From positions 1,285,874-1,349,873 of the forward strand of contig NZ_JAJMLW010000001.1 of the NCBI RefSeq assembly GCF_022669055.1: DNA of 64,000 bases, given 5' to 3'. The notes beneath the pieces were generated by a model. The model worked only from the letters and a program-made list of their open reading frames with translations, was not told the DNA's origin and did no database searches. This document shows positions 1 through 8,220 of the stretch, one piece after another (position 1 is the first letter of the stretch; each line of letters starts with the position of its first letter). Source of the stretch: Adlercreutzia faecimuris (GTDB lineage Bacteria > Actinomycetota > Coriobacteriia > Coriobacteriales > Eggerthellaceae). The position numbers and the translations under genes are program-made.

Positions 1-237
1 GGCGACGCCGACGCGCCCAAGCACCAGAAGCACACGGTGGAGAAGTGCACCATGTGTTGGCACCGCGTGGCGAAGGGGGAGGAGCCGGCCTGCGTCGAGG
101 CCTGCCCCGGCCGCGCCCGCATCTGGGGCGACCTGGACGACCCCGAGAGCGACGTCGCGAAGCTCGTCGCGAGCCGCAGCAAGAAGCAGCTTTTGCCCGA
201 GAAGGGCACCAACCCGTCCGTGTACTACCTCGTGTAA
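1..237 (+). CDS. 4Fe-4S ferredoxin-type electron-transfer subunit (DmsB/PsrB-like), 3' end only
   Basis: Only the last 78 codons are in the window; the 5' end lies upstream. The visible part has a ferredoxin-type cysteine cluster, C-x2-C followed by C-x3-C-P (KCTMC and CVEACPG), and then the GDLDDPES segment that is common in DmsB, PsrB and PhsB-like iron-sulfur subunits of molybdopterin oxidoreductases. Such subunits carry electrons between a membrane quinone-binding protein and a catalytic molybdenum subunit. The NrfD-family membrane partner follows 53 nt downstream with its own ribosome binding site, so the two probably belong to one respiratory complex. The substrate cannot be told because the catalytic subunit would lie upstream of the window. 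Confidence 0.85.
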   Translation, partial: GDADAPKHQKHTVEKCTMCWHRVAKGEEPACVEACPGRARIWGDLDDPESDVAKLVASRSKKQLLPEKGTNPSVYYLV

Positions 238-290
238 CCCCCTCGCGCGCGCCGCTGCCGAGCGGCGCGCCTTCTCCGAAGGAGATAACC

Positions 291-1559
291 ATGTCTGATA
301 TCAACAACGGCGTCGGCGTCATCGACGACGACTTCAACCCGGCCGCGGCGCCGAAGGCCCGCGAGGCCGCGGGCGCCCGGGCGGCCGCCTGGGGCGGGAA
401 GGGCCTCGCCGTCGGCATCGGCGTGAGCGCCCTGATCGCGGCGGTCGGCATCGTGCTCTGGGTCATGCAGCTCTCGGGCGGCATGGTGCAGACCGCCATG
501 AGGAACCTCGACTCCTGGGGCCTCTACATCACGATGTTCATGTTCTTCGTGGGGCTCTCCGCCGGCGGACTCATCATCAGCTCCGTGCCCAAGGCCTTCG
601 GGATCAGGGGCTTCGGCGGGATCTCCAAGGTGGCCGTGATGAGCTCCATCGCGGCGACCGTGGCCGCCATCGCGTTCGTGGTGGTGGACCTGGGCCAGCC
701 CCTGCGCCTGTGGGAGCTCTTCGCGTACTCCAACCTGGGCTCGCCGCTGATGTGGGACATCATCGTGCTGGGCACCTACCTGATACTGTCCTGCGTGTAC
801 CTCTGGGCGCAGGTGCAGAACGAGAAGGGCAAGGTGTCCCACACGGCCCTGCGCGTGATCTCGGTCGTGGCCCTCGTGTGCGCCGTGCTCGTGCACTCGG
901 TGACCGCCTGGATCTTCGGGCTGCAGCAGGGCCGCGAGATGTGGCACACGGCGCTGCTGGCCCCGTGGTTCGTGAGCTCCGCGCTCGTGTGCGGCACCGG
1001 CCTCGTGCTGGCCGTCTGCGCCGGGCTGTCGAGGGCCGGCTACATCGAGTTCGGGCGCGACAGCCAGGTCAAGCTCGCCAAGCTCCTCGCCGTGTTCGTG
1101 CTCGTCGACCTGTACTTCTTCGGCTGCGACCTCTTGACCGAGGCCTTCCCGGCCGCGGGCGGCATGGAGGTCGTCGCGATGCTCACGTCCGGCCCGCTCG
1201 CGCCCTTCTTCTGGGGCGAGATAGTGCTCTGCGCCGTGGCCGCGGTCATCTGCCTGGTGCCCTCCCTGCGCACGACCCCGCTGCTCGTCGTGGCCTCGGT
1301 GGCCGCGATCCTCGCCATCCTCTGCAAGCGCGTGCAGCTCCTCGTCGGCGGCTTCCAGCTGACGAACCTGGACCTCGCCGGCCCCGTCACCCCCGCCACC
1401 GTCACCGGCTGGGAGTCCGGCCTCCAGGGCGCCTATACGGGCATGGTCTACTGGCCGGCCCCCATCGAGTGGGGCGTGGCGCTCGGCGTGGTCGCCCTCG
1501 GCGTCATGATCTTCCTGCTCGGCGTCAAGTACCTGCCCCTGCGCCCGAAGCAGGACTAG
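291..1559 (+). CDS. nrfD: NrfD/PsrC-family membrane subunit of an oxidoreductase
   Basis: A 422-residue, very hydrophobic protein that begins with about 40 polar, Ala-rich residues and then shows eight or more predicted membrane segments. The family passes electrons between the quinone pool and an iron-sulfur subunit in complexes such as polysulfide, DMSO or nitrite reductase. The start ATG at 291 is preceded by GAAGGAG at 278-284, and the gene follows the iron-sulfur subunit directly. The same frame is open further upstream, but that part overlaps the iron-sulfur gene and has no ribosome binding site. NrfD is used as the family name; which complex this is remains unknown. Confidence 0.85.
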   Translation: MSDINNGVGVIDDDFNPAAAPKAREAAGARAAAWGGKGLAVGIGVSALIAAVGIVLWVMQLSGGMVQTAMRNLDSWGLYITMFMFFVGLSAGGLIISSVPKAFGIRGFGGISKVAVMSSIAATVAAIAFVVVDLGQPLRLWELFAYSNLGSPLMWDIIVLGTYLILSCVYLWAQVQNEKGKVSHTALRVISVVALVCAVLVHSVTAWIFGLQQGREMWHTALLAPWFVSSALVCGTGLVLAVCAGLSRAGYIEFGRDSQVKLAKLLAVFVLVDLYFFGCDLLTEAFPAAGGMEVVAMLTSGPLAPFFWGEIVLCAVAAVICLVPSLRTTPLLVVASVAAILAILCKRVQLLVGGFQLTNLDLAGPVTPATVTGWESGLQGAYTGMVYWPAPIEWGVALGVVALGVMIFLLGVKYLPLRPKQD

Positions 1560-1631
1560 CCCACTTCGCGGGGCGTGCGGGGACATCCCCTCTCTGACAT
1601 GCGTCCTCGCGCGCCCCTCTTCTCCTTCCTT

Positions 1632-1660
1632 GGATGCGCCCGCCCCGTGCGGGCGCATCC
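1632..1660 (+). terminator. Hairpin after the NrfD-type gene
   Basis: A perfect 12-bp stem, GGATGCGCCCGC (1632-1643) and its complement (1649-1660), closes a 5-nt CCCGT loop, 72 nt after the stop codon. There is no T-run after it, so it may act with Rho or only protect the 3' end. Confidence 0.55.
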
Positions 1661-1734
1661 GTGTCCGGGGCCTCCGCTCGCGGACGGTCTGGGCGGCCGC
1701 TCGAAGTCTTCGCCCCGCGCGCGGCGGACGCGCT

Positions 1735-1740
1735 TATAAT
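1735..1740 (+). promoter_or_regulatory. Possible -10 box (TATAAT) upstream of the sodium-dependent transporter
   Basis: A perfect TATAAT lies 85 nt before the transporter start in an otherwise very GC-rich gap. No good -35 hexamer is visible at the right distance, so this is tentative. Confidence 0.4.
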
Positions 1741-1825
1741 CACCCGGTTAGCGATTGATCGTCTCGACGGGGTTCGAGGGCGCGAGGAGGCGCCGGCCCG
1801 TCGGGGAGCTTGAGAAGGGGATGCT

Positions 1826-3205
1826 ATGACGACGAAGTCTCCCGCCCGCGCCAGCTGGTCTGGCAAGTGGGCGTTCATCTTGGCGGCGGCCGCCTCGGCC
1901 GTCGGCCTGGGCAACATGTGGCGCTTCCCGTACCTCGCGGCGAAGTACGGCGGCGGCACCTTCCTGCTCACCTACATGGTGCTCGTGTTCACGTTCGGCG
2001 TGTCGCTGCTGCTGCTCGAGACGGCGCTCGGCCGCAAGACGGGGCAGTCGGCCATCGGCGCCTTCAAGAGCTTCGGCAAGAAGTACGCCTTCATCGGCGT
2101 GCTCGCGTCGGCGGTGCCGTTCATCATCACGCCGTACTACTGCATCATCGGCGGCTGGGTGACCAAGTACACGGCGGCCTACCTCGTGAACGGCCCGGCG
2201 GCCCTGGCCGACGGCGGCGACTTCTTCGGCGCCTTCATCACGTCCAACGTGGAGAGCTACATCTGGATGCTCGTGTTCATGGCCATCGTGTTCATCGTCG
2301 TGGCCCTGGGCGTGAAGGGCGGCATCGAGAAGGCCAACCTCTTCATGATGCCCGCGCTCATCGTCATGGCCATCGGTATCGCCCTCTACACGCTCACCAT
2401 GCCGGGCGCCATCGACGGCGCGCTGTACTACCTGACGCCGGACTTCAGCAAGTTCTCGCCCGAGCTGGTCATCAGCGCGCTGGGGCAGATGTTCTACAGC
2501 CTGTCGCTGGCCATGGGCATCATGATCACCTACGGCTCCTACATGCGCAAGCAGGACAGCCTCACCTCCTCGGTGGTGCGCATCGGCGGCTTCGACCTGG
2601 GCGTGTCGTTCATCGCCGGCCTGCTCATCGTGTCCGCGGCCTTCGTGGCCATGGGCTCGGGCGACGCCGTGGCCGCCAAGGCGGGCCCGTCGCTCATGTT
2701 CGTGACGCTGCCCACCGTGTTCGTCGACATGGGCGGCATGGCCACCATCATCGGCTTCCTCTTCTTCCTGCTGGTGCTGTTCGCGGCCCTCACGAGCGCC
2801 ATCTCGCTCACCGAGACGCTCGTGTCCATCGTGCAGGACGGCATGGGATGCGCCCGCGGCAAGGCCCTCGGCATCGTGATCGCCTTCGTGGTCATCGCCG
2901 GCGCGCTGGTGAACGCGGGCTACAACGGGCTGTCGTTCATCGAGCCCCTGGGCCCGGGCAGCTCGCTGCTCGACCTGGCCGACTTCTTCTCGAACTCGGT
3001 GCTCATGCCCATCGTGGCGCTGCTCACCTGCGTGTTCGTCGGCTGGATCATCAAGCCCAAGGCCATCATCGACGAGGTGCGCGTGTCCTCGAAGTTCGCG
3101 CTGTCGGGCGCCTGGACCGTCATGATCAAGTACATCGCGCCGGTGCTGGTGATCGTCATCCTGGTGGCCTACGTGGCCGCGCAGTTCGGCTTCTTCAGCA
3201 TGTAG
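1826..3205 (+). CDS. Sodium-dependent transporter of the neurotransmitter:sodium symporter family
   Basis: A 459-residue membrane protein with about 11-12 hydrophobic segments. Residues 27-37 read GLGNMWRFPYL, the broken first helix that binds Na+ and substrate in SNF/NSS transporters such as LeuT, Tyt1 and MhsT. The family usually moves amino acids or related amines into the cell with sodium. The substrate cannot be predicted. The ATG at 1826 follows a GAGAAGGGG ribosome binding site. The gene appears monocistronic, with a hairpin on each side. Confidence 0.9.
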   Translation: MTTKSPARASWSGKWAFILAAAASAVGLGNMWRFPYLAAKYGGGTFLLTYMVLVFTFGVSLLLLETALGRKTGQSAIGAFKSFGKKYAFIGVLASAVPFIITPYYCIIGGWVTKYTAAYLVNGPAALADGGDFFGAFITSNVESYIWMLVFMAIVFIVVALGVKGGIEKANLFMMPALIVMAIGIALYTLTMPGAIDGALYYLTPDFSKFSPELVISALGQMFYSLSLAMGIMITYGSYMRKQDSLTSSVVRIGGFDLGVSFIAGLLIVSAAFVAMGSGDAVAAKAGPSLMFVTLPTVFVDMGGMATIIGFLFFLLVLFAALTSAISLTETLVSIVQDGMGCARGKALGIVIAFVVIAGALVNAGYNGLSFIEPLGPGSSLLDLADFFSNSVLMPIVALLTCVFVGWIIKPKAIIDEVRVSSKFALSGAWTVMIKYIAPVLVIVILVAYVAAQFGFFSM

Positions 3206-3231
3206 CGCCGCCGCGCTCGTTCGTTTTCCCT

Positions 3232-3270
3232 GGGGAGGGGCGTCTCATCGGGCGCCCTTCCCTCGTTTTG
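3232..3270 (+). terminator. Probable Rho-independent terminator after the transporter gene
   Basis: The GC-rich arms GGGGAGGGGCG (3232-3242) and CGCCCTTCCCT pair with a few wobble or mismatched positions, and TTTT follows (3266-3269). It lies before the promoter region of ychF. Confidence 0.6.
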
Positions 3271-3315
3271 CGGTAGGATGCCTCCTACCATCCCATCCCG
3301 ACCGGAGGAACTCCC

Positions 3316-4389
3316 ATGGCACTCTCAATCGGCATCGTCGGGCTGCCCAACGTGGGCAAGTCCACCCTGTTCACCGCGCTCACCAACAAGGGCGGCCTGG
3401 CGGCCAACTACCCGTTCGCCACCATCGAGCCCAACGTCGGCATCGTGCCGGTGCCCGACGCGCGCCTCGACGCGCTGGCGGCCATCGACCACCCGGCCAA
3501 GATCGTCCCGGCGACGGTGGAGTTCGTGGACATCGCGGGGCTCGTGGCCGGCGCCAGCCAGGGGGAGGGCCTCGGCAACCAGTTCCTCGCCAACATCCGC
3601 GAGACCGACGCCATCGCCGAGGTCGTGCGCTTCTTCGCCGACCCGGACGTCACCCACGTGGCCGGCAAGGTCGACCCGCTCTCGGACGTGGACACCATCA
3701 AGACCGAGCTCATCCTGGCCGACATCGCCACGCTGGAGAAGGCGATCCCGCGGCTCGAGAAGGAGGCTAAGCGCGACAAGGCCGGCGCCGCCAAGCTCGA
3801 GGCGGCCAAGAAGGCGCTCGCGGGCCTGAACGAGGGGCACCGCGCCCGGACGCTCGGCCTTTCCGAGGACGAGCAGGCGGCGCTCTACGACCTGCACCTG
3901 CTGACCATGAAGCCCATGCTCTACATCGCCAACGTCGACGAGGACGCCGTGGACGCCGAGCTGCCCGAGATCGACGGCTGCACGCCGGTGCCCATCTCGG
4001 CGAAGGTGGAGGCCGACATCGCCGAGCTGGCCGAGATGGACCCGGCCGAGGCGCGCGAGTACCTCGAGGCGCTGGGGCTGCCCGAGAGCGGCCTGGCCCG
4101 CCTCATCCGCGAGGCGTACCGCCTGCTCGGGCTCCAGAGCTACTTCACTTCCGGCGAGACCGAGACGCGCGCCTGGACCATCCCCGTGGGCGCGAAGGCC
4201 CCCCAGGCGGCCGGCGTCATCCACACCGACTTCGAGCGCGGCTTCATCAAGGCCGAGACGGCCGCCTACGACGACTACGTGGCCCTCGGCGGCGAGAAGG
4301 GCTGCCGCGACGCGGGCAAGCTGCGCCAGGAGGGCAAGGACTACGTCGTCCAAGACGGCGACGTCATGCACTTCAAGTTCAACGTCTAG
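3316..4389 (+). CDS. ychF: Redox-regulated ATPase/GTPase YchF (Obg family)
   Basis: A 357-residue protein of normal length for YchF (OLA1 family), a conserved ribosome-associated P-loop ATPase. The Walker A loop GLPNVGKST is at residues 9-17; the G3 region DIAGLVAGASQGEGLGNQFL is the YchF form. The C-terminal part, with IHTDFERGFIKAE and ending DGDVMHFKFNV, is the TGS domain. The ATG at 3316 has the ribosome binding site GGAGGA at 3304. Its stop codon overlaps the stop of the convergent Fic gene within a shared CTAG (4386-4389). Confidence 0.97.
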   Translation: MALSIGIVGLPNVGKSTLFTALTNKGGLAANYPFATIEPNVGIVPVPDARLDALAAIDHPAKIVPATVEFVDIAGLVAGASQGEGLGNQFLANIRETDAIAEVVRFFADPDVTHVAGKVDPLSDVDTIKTELILADIATLEKAIPRLEKEAKRDKAGAAKLEAAKKALAGLNEGHRARTLGLSEDEQAALYDLHLLTMKPMLYIANVDEDAVDAELPEIDGCTPVPISAKVEADIAELAEMDPAEAREYLEALGLPESGLARLIREAYRLLGLQSYFTSGETETRAWTIPVGAKAPQAAGVIHTDFERGFIKAETAAYDDYVALGGEKGCRDAGKLRQEGKDYVVQDGDVMHFKFNV

Positions 4390-5315
4390 CGCGGCTCGAG
4401 GAGGGAGATGACCTCCTTCATCCGCTCGGCCTCGTATCGGCCGACGATCTCGATCATCGGCGCGGCGTCGCCGTCGCGGTAGAAGCTGTCGAAGGCGTCG
4501 TAGTAGCGCCGGCGGTCGGCGTACTTCACGTTCACGGGCAGAAGGCCCGCGCGCATCAGCTGGAGGTTCATGAGGAGCCGGCCCGTGCGCCCGTTGCCGT
4601 CGATGAAGGGGTGGATGCCCTCGAACTCCAGGTGGAAGCGGGCGACGCGCTCGATGGGATGCATCGCCTTCGCGCGCCCGGCGTCGCGGCGAAGGAGCCC
4701 GGCGACCTCCTCCTCGATGAGGTGGGGTGCGGTCGGCTCGGCGAAGGCACCCATGATCGTGACGGGTATCGTGCGGAACGAGCCGCGATCCTCGGGGCGG
4801 TCGGCGAGCACGAGCGCGTGGATGGAGCGGATGTCGTGGGCCGAGAGCGCCCGGCCGTCGCCGACGATGGACTCGACGAACGCGAACGCGTCGCGCTGCC
4901 CGATCGCCTCCAGGTGATCCCTCAGCGGCTTCTGGTCGATGGTGATGCCTTGGAGCGCGAGGGCCGTCTCGCGCAGCGTGAGGGTGTTGCCCTCGATGGC
5001 GTTCGAGTTGTAGGCGAAGTCTATGAGGAACTCGTCGCGCAGCCGCTCCGCCTCGCCGGCGGTGAGGGGCCGTGCGGCGTCCAGGCGGGCGCGGAGCGTG
5101 TCGACGAGCGCGAAGAGGGAGGCCTGCCCGGCTGGGGCCGACCTCGTCCAGGCGCGCCGGCCGTCCGGCGGCATTGTCGCGTCCTCGGGAACCAGGTAGA
5201 GGTTTCCCCGTCGCGTCGCGCCCGCTATCTTCCCCTCGCTGCACCAGAGGCGCACGGTGCGCGGCGTGACGCCCCAGCGCCGCGCGGCCTCGGATGCCTT
5301 GATGAATTCCGCCAT
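4386..5315 (-). CDS. Fic-domain protein with N-terminal helix-turn-helix domain
   Basis: A 309-residue protein. Residues 1-45 look like a MerR/excisionase-type DNA-binding domain (SEAARRWGVTPRTVRLWCSE). The Fic core motif HPFIDGNGRTGR is at 235-246, and the inhibitory helix SNAIEGN at 104-110 lies N-terminal to it, as in class II Fic enzymes. Fic proteins usually transfer AMP to hydroxyl groups of target proteins; the Glu of the inhibitory helix keeps them inactive. I chose ATG 5315 because AGGTG lies just before it; the frame stays open 23 codons further up but through the promoter. The inverted repeat upstream suggests that the DNA-binding domain controls its own gene. The target is unknown. 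Confidence 0.88.
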   Translation of the reverse strand: MAEFIKASEAARRWGVTPRTVRLWCSEGKIAGATRRGNLYLVPEDATMPPDGRRAWTRSAPAGQASLFALVDTLRARLDAARPLTAGEAERLRDEFLIDFAYNSNAIEGNTLTLRETALALQGITIDQKPLRDHLEAIGQRDAFAFVESIVGDGRALSAHDIRSIHALVLADRPEDRGSFRTIPVTIMGAFAEPTAPHLIEEEVAGLLRRDAGRAKAMHPIERVARFHLEFEGIHPFIDGNGRTGRLLMNLQLMRAGLLPVNVKYADRRRYYDAFDSFYRDGDAAPMIEIVGRYEAERMKEVISLLEPR

Positions 5316-5331
5316 CGATTGCACCTGCCTC

Positions 5332-5414
5332 AAAATGGGAAATATACCTTCATATAGTAAGACACTTAATAGTATTTTTCCCATTTTACTCGATAGGGGA
5401 AGGGAATGGGAAAA
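5332..5414. promoter_or_regulatory. Palindromic operator-like repeat upstream of the Fic gene
   Basis: Two 16-nt arms face each other: AAAATGGGAAATATAC (5332-5347) and GTATTTTTCCCATTTT (5372-5387), with 15 of 16 positions complementary. A third, direct copy of the core, AATGGGAAAA, is at 5405-5414. This AT-rich island sits between the divergent Fic and larE genes. A possible minus-strand -10 box (TATATT) overlaps the left arm, which suggests autoregulation. Confidence 0.6.
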
Positions 5415-5560
5415 CCGATGGCGAATGCGCGAAGGTCTGCGGCGTTCAGGGAAGGGCGGAAAACCGCGCCCTGTTGTGCGAGAATGATGCGGTTGAATTT
5501 CCGATGATGCGACTCGGGCAGCGCCTGAGATGGCGGGGCGCTCGAGAGGGAGGGGCGGAC

Positions 5561-6268
5561 GTGGCGGGGGATCGCGAGGCGCGGCTGGCGGCGGACGGGC
5601 CGGATGTAGGGGAGGGGCAGCGGCTCGGAGCTGAGCCGCTCGAGGCGTTCCTCGCGCGGACGCCGCGGCTGGCGGTGGCGTTCTCGGGCGGCTGCGACTC
5701 GGCCTACCTGCTGGCGGCCGCCCGCGCGGCGGGGTGCGAGGTGCGCGCCTACCGCGTGGACACCGCCTTCCAGCCCGCCTTCGAGCGCGACGACGCCGCG
5801 CGCGTGGCCGCGGCCCTCGGCGTGCCGCTCACGACCATCCCGCTCGACGTGCTGGCCTGCGATGACGTGGCCGCCAACCCGCCCGATCGCTGCTACCGCT
5901 GCAAGAGGCTCATCTTCGACGCCATCCGCGCCCAGGTCGAGCGCGACGCGGCCGCGGGCCTGTGGGGAGACGCCGGTGCGGCCGTCCCGATCGCGGACGG
6001 CACGAACGGCTCGGACGACCCGGCCCGGCGTCCCGGCTTCCGGGCGCTGGCCGAGCGCGGGGTCGTCTCGCCTCTGCGCCGCGCCGGCCTCGCGAAGGCC
6101 GACGTGCGCGCCGCCGCCCGCGCCCTCGCCGCGCGCGAGGGCGCCGACTCCGACGCGCTCCTGGCCGCCAAGCCGAGCTTCCCCTGCCTGGCCGTCTTCG
6201 TCGGCGAGGGCGCGCCCCTCACGCCCGCCTCCCTCGCCGAGGCCGCCCGCGCCCGCGGCCTGGCCTGA
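5561..6268 (+). CDS. larE: LarE-like ATP-dependent sulfur transferase, short form
   Basis: LarE takes part in making the nickel-pincer nucleotide cofactor by putting sulfur on the LarB product. The PP-loop SGGCDS is at residues 42-47. The conserved C111-x2-C114 (NPPDRCYRCKR) and a third cysteine C209 (KPSFPCLAV) match the three-cysteine type of LarE, which is thought to hold a 4Fe-4S cluster. The protein is about 235 residues against about 270 usually: it ends some 25 residues after C209, so most of the C-terminal domain is missing. The convergent serpin gene begins 49 nt later, leaving no room for a lost 3' part. I chose GTG 5561 because a strong GAGGGAGGGG precedes it; ATG 5504 or TTG 5474 in frame are possible. 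larB and larC lie 7-8 kb downstream. Confidence 0.8.
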   Translation: MAGDREARLAADGPDVGEGQRLGAEPLEAFLARTPRLAVAFSGGCDSAYLLAAARAAGCEVRAYRVDTAFQPAFERDDAARVAAALGVPLTTIPLDVLACDDVAANPPDRCYRCKRLIFDAIRAQVERDAAAGLWGDAGAAVPIADGTNGSDDPARRPGFRALAERGVVSPLRRAGLAKADVRAAARALAAREGADSDALLAAKPSFPCLAVFVGEGAPLTPASLAEAARARGLA

Positions 6269-6317
6269 CCGTCCGCCTGCCTCCTGCGTGCTAGGGGGGC
6301 GTCTCGCGTCTGGGGCG

Positions 6318-7664
6318 CTACTCCATGCCGTCCATGATGCCGATGAAGACGGGGACGTTGGTCTCGTTGTCGATGATGAGGTAGGCGAAGGGGCGGTCGA
6401 GGCGCACCTCCTTGGGCTCGGCGCTCGGCCGGGCGCTCGTCACCCGGATGCCCACCGAGGTGGCGGCCGCGGCGCGGGTGCCGCTCTCGTCGACGGCCGC
6501 GAAGGCGCGGTGGTTCACCTCGCTGATGCACAGGCCCCCGTCGGCGCTGATGCCGGTGAAGTCGGCGCCGTCGCCGAAGGCGTCGGGCATCCCCATCGCG
6601 GCCAGCACGCCCGACAGCTCGATGCCGCAGCTGTCCTCGAACTTGGGCATGAGCGCGCGCACCTCGTCGAAGGAGGCGTCGCGCAGAAGCCCGCGCAGCT
6701 CCGAGCCGCTCAGCGACGCGAGCAGCTCGCCGGGCGTCGTCCCCTCGGCCGGCAGCAGGGCGGCCAGCGCGTAGCGGCCGTCGGCATAGGGCTTGATGAA
6801 GCCGGTGGCGCCGGCTCCCTCGAGGTAGAGCCCCTCGTTCGAGGCCATCAGCGGCAGCGTCTGGGCGGTGCCGTCGCCGCGGGTGAAGGTGTCGTCGGCC
6901 ACCTGCGACTCCTCGTAGGGGGTCTCCCACGCGCCGTCGAAGGCCACGGCGTTGACCAGGTACATCATCGACTGCGGCCCCACCACGTCGACGATGCGGT
7001 CGATCATGCCGTCGGTGTTCTCGTCCACCCAGCCGTTGATGGCGTCGGCGGTGCCCCCGTCGAAGGGCTCCTGGAAGATAGCGGCGTCATAGTAGTTGAC
7101 GCAGTCCTGGAGGAAGGGCCGCTCGACGGCGAGCCCCTCGCGGATCCACACGGAGTCGGCCAGGCGCAGGGCCGGGCCGGCCGCCTCGCCGTCGGCATCC
7201 CCGTCCGCGGCGCCCTCCGCGTCGGGGCCGAGGGTGGCGGCGAAGGCGTGGAGCGCCTCGTTGAGGTCGCTCACGGGCAGGCCGAGCACGTCCTCCATCT
7301 GGGCGAGGGTGTCGCCCCGCGCGCCGTTGGCCGTCATGGCCAGAGCGTACTCCACCGACACGGGCGACAGGAGCGCGCCGCCCTGGCCGCCCTGGGCGGC
7401 GTAGGCCTCGTTGAAGAGCGTGAGCGAGAAGTCGGTGAGCGCGTCGGCCTGGGCCTCGGTGAGCTCGTCGGCGGCGACCACCTGGTCGGGCTCGAGGCCG
7501 GCGGTGAGGCTCGTCGCGGACGCGGGCGCGCCCGCCCCGCCGCCGGAGGGCGCCTCGGTGGCCGGGCCGCCGGCCGCGCAGCCGGCGAGGACGACGGGCA
7601 GCGCCAGCGCGCACGCGGCGGCGCCGGCGCGGGCGAGCGGGGAGGGGTGGGGGGTGCGGGCCAT
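6318..7664 (-). CDS. Serpin-family protease inhibitor, predicted lipoprotein
   Basis: A 448-residue protein. The N-terminus has a lipoprotein signal, with hydrophobic residues 15-27 and the lipobox LAGC at C29, so it is probably anchored to the outside of the membrane. The rest is a complete serpin fold. The reactive-loop hinge reads ESGTRAAAATS, which has the small residues needed for loop insertion, so it should be inhibitory. Counting from the hinge Glu as P17, P1-P1' would be Thr-Ser. The C-terminal shutter and strand motif DRPFAYLIIDNETNVPVFIG is intact. The start ATG 7664 follows GAAGGAGG. A 25-residue acidic stretch (about residues 150-175) is extra. The target protease is unknown. Confidence 0.92.
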   Translation of the reverse strand: MARTPHPSPLARAGAAACALALPVVLAGCAAGGPATEAPSGGGAGAPASATSLTAGLEPDQVVAADELTEAQADALTDFSLTLFNEAYAAQGGQGGALLSPVSVEYALAMTANGARGDTLAQMEDVLGLPVSDLNEALHAFAATLGPDAEGAADGDADGEAAGPALRLADSVWIREGLAVERPFLQDCVNYYDAAIFQEPFDGGTADAINGWVDENTDGMIDRIVDVVGPQSMMYLVNAVAFDGAWETPYEESQVADDTFTRGDGTAQTLPLMASNEGLYLEGAGATGFIKPYADGRYALAALLPAEGTTPGELLASLSGSELRGLLRDASFDEVRALMPKFEDSCGIELSGVLAAMGMPDAFGDGADFTGISADGGLCISEVNHRAFAAVDESGTRAAAATSVGIRVTSARPSAEPKEVRLDRPFAYLIIDNETNVPVFIGIMDGME

Positions 7665-7859
7665 GGATGCCTCCTTCGGGTTCCTTCGAAGCGGATGGCT
7701 CATCCTACCACGGCGCGCCCGCCCCGCCGCCCCGCGCCGGCGCCGCCGTTGCCGTCCCGCAGGGCGGCCGCCGCCCGCCTGATCCGCAGGTCCCGCGCCC
7801 CAGGCGCCCGGCAGCCCCGCCTCCCCGCGGCAACGCCGCCGGCGCCCTGCGCGCGCCTT

Positions 7860-7868
7860 TGCTATCAT
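7860..7868 (+). promoter_or_regulatory. Extended -10 promoter of gatCAB
   Basis: TGCTATCAT (TGn plus TATCAT) lies 40 nt before the gatC ATG, after about 180 nt of GC-rich sequence between serpin and gatC. No clear -35 is seen, as is common for extended -10 promoters. Confidence 0.5.
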
Positions 7869-7908
7869 AAGCAGGTTGAATCCGACGACGAAAGCGGGGC
7901 AGCTCCCT

Positions 7909-8220
7909 ATGACCCAACACCTCACCGAGCACGACGTGCGCGGCATCGCCGAGTACACGCGCATCGGGCTCACGGCCGAGGAGGTCGTCGCCATGACGGC
8001 CGACCTCAACGCCATCATCGACAGCCTCTCGCCCATCACCGAGTACGATCTGGACGGCGTCGAGCCCACCTTCCACCCCATCGGCGACCTCTCCAACGTC
8101 ATGCGCGACGACGTGGAGCGCGCCGGCTTCACCCAGGAGACGGCGCTCATGAACGCGCCGCGGCAGGAGGACGGCAGCTTCCTCATCCCGTCCATCCTCG
8201 GCGAGGGGGGTGACCGCTGA
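7909..8220 (+). CDS. gatC: Glutamyl/aspartyl-tRNA amidotransferase subunit C
   Basis: A 103-residue subunit, normal size for GatC, which stabilises GatA and ties it to GatB. The start LTEHDVRGIAEYTRIGLTAEEV and the MRDDV segment are typical. The ATG at 7909 is preferred; an in-frame TTG at 7876 sits too close to the -10 box. The gene is first in gatCAB and its TGA stop shares bases with the gatA ATG (8218-8222), which suggests translational coupling. Confidence 0.95.
   Translation: MTQHLTEHDVRGIAEYTRIGLTAEEVVAMTADLNAIIDSLSPITEYDLDGVEPTFHPIGDLSNVMRDDVERAGFTQETALMNAPRQEDGSFLIPSILGEGGDR

Noticed and set aside
6269..6317. A hidden C-terminal part of LarE in another frame
   Set aside because: Only 49 nt remain before the convergent serpin stop; no LarE-like sequence is found in any frame.
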